Of a DNA stretch of 64,000 bases, positions 1-9,488 are shown one piece after another. The first letter of the stretch is position 1; the number at the start of each line of letters is the position of its first letter. The notes under the pieces are model-generated. The model had not been told where the DNA came from, ran no database searches, and saw only the letters and a list, made by a program, of their open reading frames with translations. The translations under genes and the position numbers were made by a program. Source of the stretch: Caulobacter sp. Root1455 (lineage in GTDB: Bacteria; Pseudomonadota; Alphaproteobacteria; Caulobacterales; Caulobacteraceae); assembly GCF_001426905.1 (NCBI RefSeq), contig NZ_LMFQ01000022.1, positions 62,147-126,146 of the forward strand. The letters run 5' to 3'.

Positions 1-61
1 ACGGCGGTCAGCCGATCCGGCCCGGGCGGCGCCCAGGGGGAGGTGGAACGGGCGGCTCAAG

Positions 62-3000
62 TTAGAATTCGTAGCGAAGACCCACGTGGTAGAACCGGCC
101 CATCAGGTCGTAGAGCGCCGGGTTGGCGTCCAGACCGGTGTTGGTTTGCGGCGACGGCGTCGGGTCCTTGTTGAACAGGTTGGCGACCTTGAAGTAGGCC
201 TTCAGACCGTCCTTGATCTGGTACGAACCGCTGAGGTCGACATAGGTCGCGCCGTCCATGCGGTTGTAGTCGATCGTCGGATAGTTGTTGTTATCCGTCG
301 CGGTTCTGCCGACCGGGCAGCTGCCGGGGGCGCACTCGATGTACTGGCCGCCGATGACGCCGTCGCTGAACCAGCGCTCCTGCAGGCTGAGCATGAACCG
401 GTCCGAGGTCCAGGTCTGGACGGCGAGAACCTTCCAGTCCGGCGTGTTGCCGGAGTTCTGGCCCGCGGTGTCGACAACGGAGCCGCCGGGGAAGCCCTGA
501 TTGGTGACGAACTTGTGGGTGTTGGTCGCCAGGGCGCGCAGATCGAAGTGGCCCGGCACGCTGGGCAGATCGAAGCGGTAGCTGGCCTCGATGTCGAAAC
601 CGCTGGTCTTGATCGAGGCCAGGTTGAACACCTGGGCGTTGACATAGGGCGTCACGCCGGCCGGCGGGGAGAAGTTGAAGGCGCCGCAGTATTGCGTCAG
701 GCCCGCATAGCAGAAGTTGACCACCTGCTGGGCGCTCAGGCTGGAGATGCCGCCGTCCAGGACGATGTTGTACCAGTCGACCGAGGCGCTGAAGCCCGGC
801 AGCCACTTCGGGTTCGAAAGGACGACGCCGAGCGTGAAGTTCTTGGCAATCTCGGGCTTCAAGTCCGGATTGCCGACCACGTTCTGGAGCACCAGCAGCG
901 CACCGCCGGAGGGAGCGCCGGGCGGGGGCGTGCCCGTGGAGGGAATGGTGAAGTTGGGCAGCGTGGTCGTGACCGGCGCGGCGAACAGCTCCGACAGGTT
1001 GGGCGCGCGGACGTCACGCGAGGTGACGGCCCGCAGGCGGATCCCGTCGATCGGCGTGTCCCAGGTGCCGCCGACCTTCCAGGTGTAGACGGTGCCCGAG
1101 GTGCTGTAGTCGGTCCAGCGGCCGGCCATGTTGAGGTTGGCCTTGCCCGCGGCGTCCGAGTCCACCAGCGGCACGTTCACTTCCGCGTACGCTTCCTTCA
1201 CGCTGTATTTGCCGGCGCCCGAGTGATAGTTGCCCGCGTACCAGTTGTTGCCCGCGGTGCTCAGGGCCGGGTCGGCCGGATAGTCGACGGTGTAGGGCGA
1301 AGCCGCCGAACCGTCGCCGTAGGGGTCGCCTTGCACGTGGTACTGCTCGCGACGGTACTCGGCGCCGAAAGCCAGCGCGACCGGGCCGGCCCAGCCCTGG
1401 ATGGGCTCGCCGCTGAAGTTGATGCTGGCGACGTCCTGCTTCTGGACCGAGTGCTGATACGGGCCATTCTTCGGGGTGATGTAGGCCAGGGCCGCGTCGC
1501 TGGGCGTCTGCCCGCCGAAGACGTTGATCGGCTGGCAGCCGTTCGCGCGGGCGGTCGCATCGGCGCAGACGATCTGGCCGTTGAGCAGGGTCGCCTGGAT
1601 GGCCAGCCGGTAGCGCGGGTTCAGCATGATGTCGTTGACGTGGATGTTCGTCGTGTTCTCGCCGTGCGTGTAATAGGCGTCGTAGGACCAGTCCGTGCCC
1701 ACGGCGTTGAACTTGCCGTCGGCGCCCATCACCGCGCGGACCTGGGTCCGCGTCGGATGGACCGAGATGTTCCGGGGCAGCAGGGCGTTGCTGGTGCCGA
1801 ACGTGAACTGGGTAATGCCGGCGTTGGCGCAGGCCGTCGCGACCGAGGCCGGCAGGTAGGGGTTGGAGCACTGCAGCGTCAGGCCGGTCGTGGCGCCGCC
1901 CGGATTGGGCTGGTTGGCGGTCTCGACGCGGGCGACGTTCAGGGTGCCGTAGATCTCGTTGTTGTCATCGATGTCGTAGGCGACGCGCGTATAGCCGTTC
2001 AGGCGCTTGAGCTCGGACTGCAGCGAGGTGCCGATGCCGACATTGCCCGACAGATCGCCGCCGACGCAGAAGCCGCCGTTCGAGTAGCAGTTGCTGACCG
2101 CGCCGTTCGCGGCCTTGGACGGCACGCCATTGGAGCCGTACTGGAACTGGAACGGATTGCCGTTGACGTCGAAGGCCGTGCCTTGCAGCGGCCCGGCGCT
2201 GATCAGACCGTACTTGGTGTACTGATAGGCCTGGGCGTGCTCGCGATAGAGGTACTGCGGCGAGCCGTCGTTGGTGACGCCGCGGTTGACCAGGGTCGCG
2301 GTCGTGTACCAGTCACGGTCGCCCGGCGCATCCTCGCCGAAGCCGCCGGCGGGCACGCCTTCCTCGTCATCGTATTCGCCGCTGACCTGGACGTGCAGGC
2401 GGTCGTTCAAGAAGTTCTTGCCCGCGGCGAGCTGCACCAGGAACTGCTCGTTGTCGCCGTAGGTCGTGACGCCCGCCGAGACATTGGCCTTGAAGCCCTC
2501 GAAGCGCTTGTCGGTGATGAAGTTGACGACGCCGCCGACCGCGTCGGACCCGTAGGACGCCGAAGCGCCGCCGGTCACGACGTCGACGCGCTGGACCAGG
2601 AGCTGGGGGAACAGGCTGATGTCGGGAACGCCGGTGACGTTGGCCGGAACCACCCGCTGGCCGTCCAGAAGGGTCAGGGTCCGGATGGTGCCCAGGCCGC
2701 GCAGCGAGAACGAGCTCAGGCCCTGCTGGCCGCTCGACGTGCTGAACGTGCCGGTGGTCGCCCCCGTCGAACCCTGCAAGGAGGGCAGCTGCGCGATCGT
2801 CGTGAAGACGTTCGGCTCGGCGTTGCGCTCCAGGTCGGCCTGGCCCAGGGCCTGGGTCGGCGTGGGCGCGGTGAAGCCGGTGGTCCGGATCCGCGAGCCC
2901 GTGACCACGATCTCGGACAGCGAGGTGGCGGCCGGTTCCGACGGCGCGGGGGCCGGAGCCACCTGCGCGTTGGCCGCTCCCGCCGCCACGGCCAATGCGA

Positions 3001-3067
3001 CCGCGCTTGTCGCGAACAACGCGTTCAAAAAGCGCGAACCCCCTCGCGCACGACCTTCATCACTCAT
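62..3067 (-). CDS. TonB-dependent outer-membrane receptor
   Basis: A 1001-residue TonB-dependent receptor, expected to import an oligosaccharide or sugar acid across the outer membrane with TonB energy. The start at 3067 is chosen because a GGAGG lies just upstream and a signal peptide follows at once (hydrophobic core ending AAGAANAQ). After it come a TonB-box-like segment (SEIVVTGSRI), a plug domain to about residue 210 with the typical LLDGQRV and GSDAVGGVVNFI motifs, and a beta-barrel ending in the aromatic terminus VGLRYEF. Its neighbours are two exported beta-helix/propeller proteins, a gluconokinase and a GntR regulator, which points to a carbohydrate ligand. A 16-bp palindrome about 80 bases upstream is a likely operator. 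The ligand cannot be read from the sequence. Confidence 0.93.
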   Translation of the reverse strand: MSDEGRARGGSRFLNALFATSAVALAVAAGAANAQVAPAPAPSEPAATSLSEIVVTGSRIRTTGFTAPTPTQALGQADLERNAEPNVFTTIAQLPSLQGSTGATTGTFSTSSGQQGLSSFSLRGLGTIRTLTLLDGQRVVPANVTGVPDISLFPQLLVQRVDVVTGGASASYGSDAVGGVVNFITDKRFEGFKANVSAGVTTYGDNEQFLVQLAAGKNFLNDRLHVQVSGEYDDEEGVPAGGFGEDAPGDRDWYTTATLVNRGVTNDGSPQYLYREHAQAYQYTKYGLISAGPLQGTAFDVNGNPFQFQYGSNGVPSKAANGAVSNCYSNGGFCVGGDLSGNVGIGTSLQSELKRLNGYTRVAYDIDDNNEIYGTLNVARVETANQPNPGGATTGLTLQCSNPYLPASVATACANAGITQFTFGTSNALLPRNISVHPTRTQVRAVMGADGKFNAVGTDWSYDAYYTHGENTTNIHVNDIMLNPRYRLAIQATLLNGQIVCADATARANGCQPINVFGGQTPSDAALAYITPKNGPYQHSVQKQDVASINFSGEPIQGWAGPVALAFGAEYRREQYHVQGDPYGDGSAASPYTVDYPADPALSTAGNNWYAGNYHSGAGKYSVKEAYAEVNVPLVDSDAAGKANLNMAGRWTDYSTSGTVYTWKVGGTWDTPIDGIRLRAVTSRDVRAPNLSELFAAPVTTTLPNFTIPSTGTPPPGAPSGGALLVLQNVVGNPDLKPEIAKNFTLGVVLSNPKWLPGFSASVDWYNIVLDGGISSLSAQQVVNFCYAGLTQYCGAFNFSPPAGVTPYVNAQVFNLASIKTSGFDIEASYRFDLPSVPGHFDLRALATNTHKFVTNQGFPGGSVVDTAGQNSGNTPDWKVLAVQTWTSDRFMLSLQERWFSDGVIGGQYIECAPGSCPVGRTATDNNNYPTIDYNRMDGATYVDLSGSYQIKDGLKAYFKVANLFNKDPTPSPQTNTGLDANPALYDLMGRFYHVGLRYEF

Positions 3068-3146
3068 CCCGCTGCCTCCGATTTTTCGTTGAGACCACCG
3101 ACGATGGCCTCCCTGGAAGCTGTCAGACAAAGGAGAGGTGAGCCAT

Positions 3147-3162
3147 TACGACCATGGTCGTA
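3147..3162. promoter_or_regulatory. Perfect 16-bp palindrome, candidate GntR operator of the receptor
   Basis: TACGACCATGGTCGTA is its own reverse complement. It lies between the end of the beta-helix/propeller gene and the receptor start, about 80 bases upstream of the receptor ATG. The 12-bp core CGACCATGGTCG recurs at 9407-9418 before the other genes of this locus. A FadR-type GntR regulator encoded at 10080-10757 is the obvious candidate to bind both; that link is inference. Confidence 0.6.
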
Positions 3163-3259
3163 CGTCGGCTGATTGTGGACGAGACAGGCGGCGTCGAAAG
3201 GCGGCGTCGAAGGCGCGCTCGCGCCCTCGGCCCCGCCGATCGACCGCCTCGTCGTCGAT

Positions 3260-6200
3260 TTAGTCGTGTCGCACCGCGTAGAGCGCGTGATGGGTCAGGA
3301 CGAACAACGTCCGCTTGTCGGGGCCGCCGAAGACCAGCTGCAGCGGCCGTTCGGGGACGTCTATGCGCCCCAGTTCCCGGCCGTCCGGGGCGTAGACGAA
3401 CACCTGCCCGTTGGCGACATAGACACGCCCCTCCCCGTCCGTCGCGACGCTTTCGCCGCCGCGGTCGGCGAAGACCTTCAGGTCCGTCACCGCGCCCTGC
3501 TTGCCGACCAGGCCGCTATAGGTCTTGTTCTCCGAGCTGTTGGCGACGAACACCCTCTGGCCCGGCTTGGCCGTGGTGAAGCCATAGGTGTCCAGCGAGT
3601 CCGAGAAGCGCAGCCCCCGGAAGTCGGCGGGGCCCTGCTGAAAGACGCGATAGGCCGGCAAGGTCAGGCTGCCGTCGGGCGAGACATATTCGCGAGGCTT
3701 GGTCAGCGCCATGTCCCGCGCGAACATCTGAGCCAGGGTCGTGAACTGGTAGGTCGTCAGATCCAGTTGATCCTTGAACTCGGCGTTGTTCCACCAGTTG
3801 ACCGGCAACACCGTCGCCGCGCCCGCATGGTCGATCGCCGAGGTGGGCGGGATCACCGTGACCTCGGTGTCGGGACTGCCCGGCTTGAAGCTGTAGACCG
3901 TGCCGTCGCGGCCGTCCGACGACAGCACCAGCAGGTTCCCCGAGCCGTCGACGGCCAGGTTGATCGGATCCAGCGTGTTGTCGCGCACGATCGACAGCTT
4001 GCGCTCGTCCGACCAGCTGTAGATGCGCTGGTGACGCCGGTCGGTGAAGTACAGCGTCCCGGCCGCATCCACCGCGCCGCCGCCCAGCGAGTAGAAGCCG
4101 TCGCCCAGCTTCTCCACCCGCGCGCCAGCGGGGAAGGTCGAGGGCGCCGTCGGCCGCGGATCGGCGGTCAGGTCCAGCACCGCGAACTGCCGCTCGCGCG
4201 CCTCCAGCCCGCTTGTGACGTCCAGGATCGCGTTCTCGTAGGGGTACTTGGTCAAGCGCAGGAAGGCCGCGCAGCCGTTCTCGTCACAGGTCGAAAAGCC
4301 GCTTTCGCCGTTCACCGCCACGTTGCGGAAGCGGATGTCGCCCGAATTGTAGACCTTGACCGCCGCCGCCGCCGGACGTCGGGTCCGGGTGACGCGATAG
4401 CCGTGATAGTTGGCGACCAGGATGTCGTGGGAGTCGCGGATCTCCAGCGAGACGGTCTCCTCGCCTTCACCGGCCTCTTCCTCGGTCTGCGGGGCCAGAA
4501 GCTCCCAGTTGGCGACCCGGTTGAGGCTGATCTCGGTGCGCACATGGTGCTCGACCGAGGCCTGGTAGATGTGGCCGGGCGTCTGGGTGTCCGACACGTA
4601 GATGCCCGAATAGGCATAGGTGCTGGGGCTCCAGATATTGGCGAAGGTCCCCCCGCCGCCGTTGGTCACCCACAGGCTGGGATACTGGCCCGCCCAGCGC
4701 TTGGCCGGATCGGGGTCGGCCGTGGCGTTGGCGTTGTAGGGATTGAACCGCGTCCCGTCGTACAGCTCGGTGCCGTGACCGCCCTGGAACTTGACGTCGT
4801 CGACCAGCGAATTGGCGCCGGCCGTCCAGAGCAAGGCCGTGGCGCGCGGATTGATTCCGCCGGTGTTGAGGCCCAGCCCCGAGATGATGGCGTCGCCCCC
4901 GGCGGCCGAGGCGACCAGCGCCTTGGGCGCGCCGGCGCCCTGATAGCCAGGGGTGCGGTCGGGAAGCACGATCTGGGTGAGGCTGGGATGCAGGCCGATC
5001 AGCACCGTGTCCGAGCGCAGCTTCAAGGTGTCGGTGACGTGGTAGAAGCCGGCGGGGAAATAGACCACGCGGTGGGTGTCGATCGCCTTCTGGATGGCGG
5101 CGGTGTCGTCGGCGGCGTTGTCGCCCTTGGCGCCGAGGGTGCGGACGTTGACCCAGTCAGCCATGGCCGGCAGGGCCCGGATCGCGGGCGCGCGCGGAGC
5201 TGGCAGGCCGGGAATGGCCTCAGCCTTCATGTCGGTCTTGTAGGCGCCCACCTGGCCCAGGCCAGGCAGAGTCAGGCCGTGGGTGAAGGACGACACGCGA
5301 TAGGCGCGGCCCTTGCCCCCCACTGGGCCGGCCACGGACTTGCCGCTGTCGCGGAGGCGGGCGAACACCGGCGTGTCGACAGCCACAGCGTTTTCGAAGC
5401 CGACCTGGGTGTAGACGTTGGCCTCGTTGGAGATGACGACGGCGGCCTTGGCGACGTTCTCGAAACGGACGTCCTTGCCCCACAGCCAGTCGCCGTAGCC
5501 GCGGTCGATCTCGATCCCGACGGGCGTGTCACGCATGGCCACATTGACCAGGGTCAGGCCAGCTTCGTGTTCGCGGATCGCCGCGTCACGTTGGCCCTCG
5601 AACGTGGAGTCCAGCAGCAGGAAGCCCCAGGCCGGCGAGGTCTTCTCGGCCAGGATGCCGTAGCGCCCGCCCTTGAAGTGCAGATCCAGAGCCGCGTTGC
5701 CGACTTGATACACCCCCGCCAGGCCCGAGCCGATGTCGAACTCCATGTGGCTGAGATAGGTGTGCTGGGCGGCATGGAAGCGGATCGCGGTCGCCGCCGG
5801 ATTGCCTTGGCCGATCTTGAAATCGATGTTGCTCATCGCCGAGTAGAAGGTCCCGGAATTGGCGTCGGGGACGTCCTTGTCGAACGGCACGCTGCCCGGC
5901 GGCGGGAACGGCACGCGGCGCGCCGGGTCGCGCTTGGCGCCGGCGAAGATCACCATGTTGGCCAGGCCCTTCTGGAATCCGGGCGTCGCGTCGCCCAGCA
6001 GGATCAGCGGGCGCGTGGCCCCGACCCCGAACACCCGGACGCCCGGCCACAGGAACAGGGTCTTGCTGATGCGGTAGCGGCCGGAGGGCAGGAAGACCAG
6101 GCCGCCGCCGGGCTTGGCCGCGGCCGCGTCGATCGCGTCCTGGATCGCGGCGCTGTCGTCGGCGCGGCCGTCGCCCCTGCCCCGCACCATGACGGCGGCG

Positions 6201-6310
6201 GGATCGTCGGGCGCCTTGACGAAGGTCGAAACCGATGCCGCCGCCGGATCGCTCGCCGTGAGGAACAGCGCGATCAAGGCCGCGCACGGCGCAACAAGCC
6301 AACTTTTCAT
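3260..6310 (-). CDS. Exported tandem beta-helix (pectate-lyase-3/GH55-like) protein with C-terminal SMP-30-like propeller, copy 2
   Basis: 1016 residues. A signal peptide (residues 1 to about 25, ending DPAAA) is followed by two pectin-lyase-like beta-helix units, at about 30-360 and 385-690. Each opens with the Pectate_lyase_3 type pattern GDGRADD / GDNAADD ... AIQ.AID and a FLPSGRY / YFPAGFY turn. From about residue 735 a beta-propeller resembling SMP-30/gluconolactonase follows (AAGTLYFTD, DPINLAVDGSG, GESVATDGEGRVYVANG). It probably acts in the periplasm or at the surface on a polysaccharide and perhaps an aldonolactone. It lies 29 bases downstream of a close paralogue, evidently in one operon. 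The start has AAAGG upstream. The architecture is read with good confidence, the activity is not. Confidence 0.75.
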   Translation of the reverse strand: MKSWLVAPCAALIALFLTASDPAAASVSTFVKAPDDPAAVMVRGRGDGRADDSAAIQDAIDAAAAKPGGGLVFLPSGRYRISKTLFLWPGVRVFGVGATRPLILLGDATPGFQKGLANMVIFAGAKRDPARRVPFPPPGSVPFDKDVPDANSGTFYSAMSNIDFKIGQGNPAATAIRFHAAQHTYLSHMEFDIGSGLAGVYQVGNAALDLHFKGGRYGILAEKTSPAWGFLLLDSTFEGQRDAAIREHEAGLTLVNVAMRDTPVGIEIDRGYGDWLWGKDVRFENVAKAAVVISNEANVYTQVGFENAVAVDTPVFARLRDSGKSVAGPVGGKGRAYRVSSFTHGLTLPGLGQVGAYKTDMKAEAIPGLPAPRAPAIRALPAMADWVNVRTLGAKGDNAADDTAAIQKAIDTHRVVYFPAGFYHVTDTLKLRSDTVLIGLHPSLTQIVLPDRTPGYQGAGAPKALVASAAGGDAIISGLGLNTGGINPRATALLWTAGANSLVDDVKFQGGHGTELYDGTRFNPYNANATADPDPAKRWAGQYPSLWVTNGGGGTFANIWSPSTYAYSGIYVSDTQTPGHIYQASVEHHVRTEISLNRVANWELLAPQTEEEAGEGEETVSLEIRDSHDILVANYHGYRVTRTRRPAAAAVKVYNSGDIRFRNVAVNGESGFSTCDENGCAAFLRLTKYPYENAILDVTSGLEARERQFAVLDLTADPRPTAPSTFPAGARVEKLGDGFYSLGGGAVDAAGTLYFTDRRHQRIYSWSDERKLSIVRDNTLDPINLAVDGSGNLLVLSSDGRDGTVYSFKPGSPDTEVTVIPPTSAIDHAGAATVLPVNWWNNAEFKDQLDLTTYQFTTLAQMFARDMALTKPREYVSPDGSLTLPAYRVFQQGPADFRGLRFSDSLDTYGFTTAKPGQRVFVANSSENKTYSGLVGKQGAVTDLKVFADRGGESVATDGEGRVYVANGQVFVYAPDGRELGRIDVPERPLQLVFGGPDKRTLFVLTHHALYAVRHD

Positions 6311-6339
6311 GGCGAACCTTTTCGTACTCGAGGTCTTGG

Positions 6340-9300
6340 TCAGGGCGTCACGGCGTAGAGCGAGTGGTGAGTAAGGACGAAAAGCGTGCGCTTGTCCTCG
6401 CCGCCGAAGATCAGCTGCAGCGGCCGCTCGGGCAGATCAATGCGACCGGCCGGCCGACCGTCGGAATCGTATTGGAAAATCTGGCCGTTGGCGACGAACA
6501 CCCGTCCCCGTCCGTCGACCGCGACGCTCTCGCCGCCGCGATTGGCGAACACCTTCAGGTCGGTCAGGGCGCCGCTGGGGCTGACCTGGCCGCTGTAGGT
6601 CTTGCCCTCGGACTCGTTGGTGACGAACACCCGCTCGCCCACCGCCGCGCCGATCAGGCCATGGGCCTGCAGGCTGTCGGCCCAGCGCCAGCCGACATGG
6701 TCGGGCGGCCCCTGCCGCCACACCCGGAAAGCGGGCAGCGACAGGCTTCCGTCGGGCGACACGTAGGCCTGGGCCTTCGGCGCGCCGACGTCGCGGGCGA
6801 ACATTTCGGCCAGGGTGGTGAAATGGTCGGTGGCCGGGTCGTACTGATCCCTGAACTCGCCGTTGTTCCACCAGTTGACCGGCAGCAGCGTCTTGGCGCC
6901 CGGACGCGCGGCGGCCGACGACGTCGGCGCGATCAGCGTCATCTGGTCCTTGGGCCCGTTCGGGTCGATCGAATAGACGCTGGCCTGCGGACCGTACGAG
7001 GACACAACCAACAGCTTGCCGGAGCTGTCGACCGCCAGGTTCACGGGATCCAGGGAATGGTCGCGCACCACCTCCAGGCCCTTGGCCTGGGTCCAGCGAT
7101 AGATCCGCTGGAAACGTTTCTCGACGAAATAGAGCGCGCCGTCCGCGCCCACGGTCGCGCCGGAAATCGACCAGAAGCCGCTCTCCAGCTTGCGCACCTT
7201 CCCGTCGCCGGCCGGCGCGGCCGGCGCGGGTTGGCCGGAAACGTCGAGCACGGCGAATTCGCGCTCGCGCACCTCCAGCTTGCGGGTCTTGTCCTGGATG
7301 GCGTTCTCGAACGGGAACTTGCTGGCCCGCGCATAGGTGCCGCAACCGATCGCGTCGCAGAGGGCGACGCCGCTCTCGGCGTTGATGTGAACGTTGCGGA
7401 AGCGGATGTCCGACGAGTTGAACAGCTTCACCGCCGTTTCGGCCGGATGGTAAGACCGCGTCACCCGATAGCCGTGATAATTGGCGAACAGGATGTTGCG
7501 CGAGTTGCGCACTTCCAGCGAAACGGCGTCGGGGCCGTCGCCGACCTCCTGCTCGGTCTGTGGCGCCAGGAACTCCCAGTTCTGGACGTTGTCGAGCACG
7601 AACTCGTTGCGGACGTGGTGCTCGACCGACACCTCGTAGATGTGGCCCGGCGTGCTGGTGTCGGAAATGTAGAAGCCGGCCGAGGCGAAGGTGTTGGGGC
7701 TCCAGACGTTGGCGAACGTGCCGCCGCCGCCGTCCGTCACCCAGATGCTGGGATACTGGCCGTCCCAGCGGCCGTCGGCCACCGGGTCGCCGCTGCGGGC
7801 CTGCGCCGCGCCGAGCGGCTTGCCGTCCATGGTGGGGGTGCCGCCGCCGCCCATGATCTTGACGTCGCTCACCTGTGAATTCGCGCCCGACCGCCACAGC
7901 AGCGCCGAGGCGCGCGGATTGACGCGTCCGGTGAACAACCCGATCCCCGCGAGGATGTTGTCCCCGCCCTTGGGGCTTTCCAGCACGGGCGTCACCGGTC
8001 CGACCCCGGCGTGGCGCGGATTGTCGTCGGGAATGACCAGCTGGGTCAGGGCCGGATGCAGGCCGATCAGCACGGTGTCCGGCCGCAGCTTCAGGGTGTC
8101 GGTGACCTTGTAGAAGCCGATCGGCAGATAGAGCACGCGATGGGTGTCGATCGCCTTCTGCAGGGCGGCGGTGTCGTCGGCCTGGCTGTCGCCCTTCACG
8201 CCCAGGGTCTTGACGTTGGTCCATTCGGCCACCGGCGGCAGGGCGCGAAGAGCCGAAGCCGGCATCGCCGGGAGGGACGGCAGCGAGGCCATGTCCACGT
8301 TGGTCTTGTACTCGCCCATCTGGCCGAGGCCGGGCAGCGTCAGGCCATAGGTGAACGAGGCCACCTTGTAGGCCTTCCCTTTACCGGCCACCGTCTTACC
8401 GCTGTCGCGGAAGCGGGCGAACACCGGGGTGTTGGACGCCACGGCGTTGTCGAAGCCCACCTGGGTGAAGACGTTGTCCTCGGCCGAGATCACGACGCCG
8501 GCCTTCGAGACGTTCTCGAAGCGGACGTTCTTGCCCCACAGGCTGTCGCTGTAGCCCCGGTCGATCTCGATGCCGACCGGCGTGTTCTTGATGGCCACGT
8601 TGACCAGGGTCAGGTCGACCTCGTGCTCGCGGATCGCCGCGTCGCGCTGGCCGTCGAAGGTCGAGTCGATCAGGGTGAACTGCCAGGCCGGCGAGGTCTT
8701 CTCAGTGACGATCCCGTAGCGCCCGCCCTGGAAGTGGACGTCCTCCATGATGTTCCCGGCCTGGTAGACGCCGGCGAAGGCCGAGCCCAGGCGGAAGTTC
8801 ATGTGGCTGAGGAAGGCGTGCTGGGCCATGCGGAACCGAACCGCCGCCGCCGCCGGATTGCCCGCGCCGATCTCGATGTCGACATTGGCCATGGCCGAAT
8901 AGAAGGTGCCCGAATTGGCGTCGCGCACCTTGTCGGTCGGTGGGACCACCGTCGGCACCGGCACGGGAATGGCGCCGACCTGGTATTGGTCGCCGCCCGT
9001 GAACACGATCATCGTGCCCACGCCCTTCTGGAAGCCGGGCGTATTGGCCGCCAGCACGAAGACCGGCCGGGTCGCGCCGACCCCGAAGACGCGCACGCCC
9101 GGCGGCACCAGGATGCTGCGGCTCAGGCGGTAGCGGCCCGACGGCAGGAAGACGAGGCCATGGCCGGTCTTGTCGCGCGCGGCGTCGATGGCCTTCTGGA
9201 CGGCGTCGGTGTCGTCCGCGCGGCCGTCGCCGACACCCTTGACGGTGATCGCGCGCGGGTCGTCGGGGGCGGTGAGCAGAACAGAGCCGGTCGAGGCCAG

Positions 9301-9348
9301 GGCTGGGGTCGAAGCCGCCAGAAACGCCGCTAAAAGGACCGCCTTCAT
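6340..9348 (-). CDS. Exported tandem beta-helix (pectate-lyase-3/GH55-like) protein with C-terminal SMP-30-like propeller, copy 1
   Basis: 1002 residues, collinear with and clearly paralogous to the next gene downstream (3260-6310). A short signal peptide (MKAVLLAAFLAASTPALA) precedes two beta-helix units starting GVGDGRADDTDAVQKAID and GVKGDSQADDTAALQKAID, then a propeller from about residue 725 with the same closing motif (LFVLTHHSLYAV). The start at 9348 is supported by GAGGAG upstream and by the signal peptide; an open frame extends further but lacks either. The first gene of the operon, it lies divergent to gluconokinase with a shared palindromic site between. Tandem duplication followed by divergence suggests related but not identical substrates. 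Confidence 0.75.
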   Translation of the reverse strand: MKAVLLAAFLAASTPALASTGSVLLTAPDDPRAITVKGVGDGRADDTDAVQKAIDAARDKTGHGLVFLPSGRYRLSRSILVPPGVRVFGVGATRPVFVLAANTPGFQKGVGTMIVFTGGDQYQVGAIPVPVPTVVPPTDKVRDANSGTFYSAMANVDIEIGAGNPAAAAVRFRMAQHAFLSHMNFRLGSAFAGVYQAGNIMEDVHFQGGRYGIVTEKTSPAWQFTLIDSTFDGQRDAAIREHEVDLTLVNVAIKNTPVGIEIDRGYSDSLWGKNVRFENVSKAGVVISAEDNVFTQVGFDNAVASNTPVFARFRDSGKTVAGKGKAYKVASFTYGLTLPGLGQMGEYKTNVDMASLPSLPAMPASALRALPPVAEWTNVKTLGVKGDSQADDTAALQKAIDTHRVLYLPIGFYKVTDTLKLRPDTVLIGLHPALTQLVIPDDNPRHAGVGPVTPVLESPKGGDNILAGIGLFTGRVNPRASALLWRSGANSQVSDVKIMGGGGTPTMDGKPLGAAQARSGDPVADGRWDGQYPSIWVTDGGGGTFANVWSPNTFASAGFYISDTSTPGHIYEVSVEHHVRNEFVLDNVQNWEFLAPQTEQEVGDGPDAVSLEVRNSRNILFANYHGYRVTRSYHPAETAVKLFNSSDIRFRNVHINAESGVALCDAIGCGTYARASKFPFENAIQDKTRKLEVREREFAVLDVSGQPAPAAPAGDGKVRKLESGFWSISGATVGADGALYFVEKRFQRIYRWTQAKGLEVVRDHSLDPVNLAVDSSGKLLVVSSYGPQASVYSIDPNGPKDQMTLIAPTSSAAARPGAKTLLPVNWWNNGEFRDQYDPATDHFTTLAEMFARDVGAPKAQAYVSPDGSLSLPAFRVWRQGPPDHVGWRWADSLQAHGLIGAAVGERVFVTNESEGKTYSGQVSPSGALTDLKVFANRGGESVAVDGRGRVFVANGQIFQYDSDGRPAGRIDLPERPLQLIFGGEDKRTLFVLTHHSLYAVTP

Positions 9349-9369
9349 GCCACTCTCCTCGTCGCAACC

Positions 9370-9383
9370 CCTTATCGATAAGG
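9370..9383. promoter_or_regulatory. 14-bp palindrome CCTTATCGATAAGG in the divergent promoter region
   Basis: A perfect palindrome 22 bases upstream of the start of the first beta-helix/propeller gene, inside the 140-base region shared with gluconokinase. It is AT-rich at its centre against a GC-rich background. It could be a second operator or overlap a promoter; nothing identifies a binder. Confidence 0.35.
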
Positions 9384-9406
9384 AATCGCCACCCCCCCGC
9401 CATCCT

Positions 9407-9418
9407 CGACCATGGTCG
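9407..9418. promoter_or_regulatory. 12-bp palindrome CGACCATGGTCG, second copy of the candidate operator
   Basis: Matches the core of the 16-bp palindrome at 3147-3162; on the right side the match continues with TA, on the left it does not. It lies about 60 bases upstream of the beta-helix/propeller gene and about 70 bases upstream of gluconokinase on the other strand, so one bound protein could control both directions. Confidence 0.6.
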
Positions 9419-9488
9419 TAGTTACGCCCCATCGGCGGCCCGGTAGAACCCGATTTCAACCGTGCGGTCAGCCTGTCGGTCATTCGGC

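Noticed and set aside
86-3172. A long plus-strand frame opposite the TonB-dependent receptor
   Set aside because: Valine/arginine-rich antisense of the receptor; no motif and no ribosome binding site.
3173-6358. Very long plus-strand open frames opposite the beta-helix/propeller genes
   Set aside because: They are antisense shadows of real genes in high-GC DNA: arginine-, glycine- and histidine-rich, without domains or credible starts.
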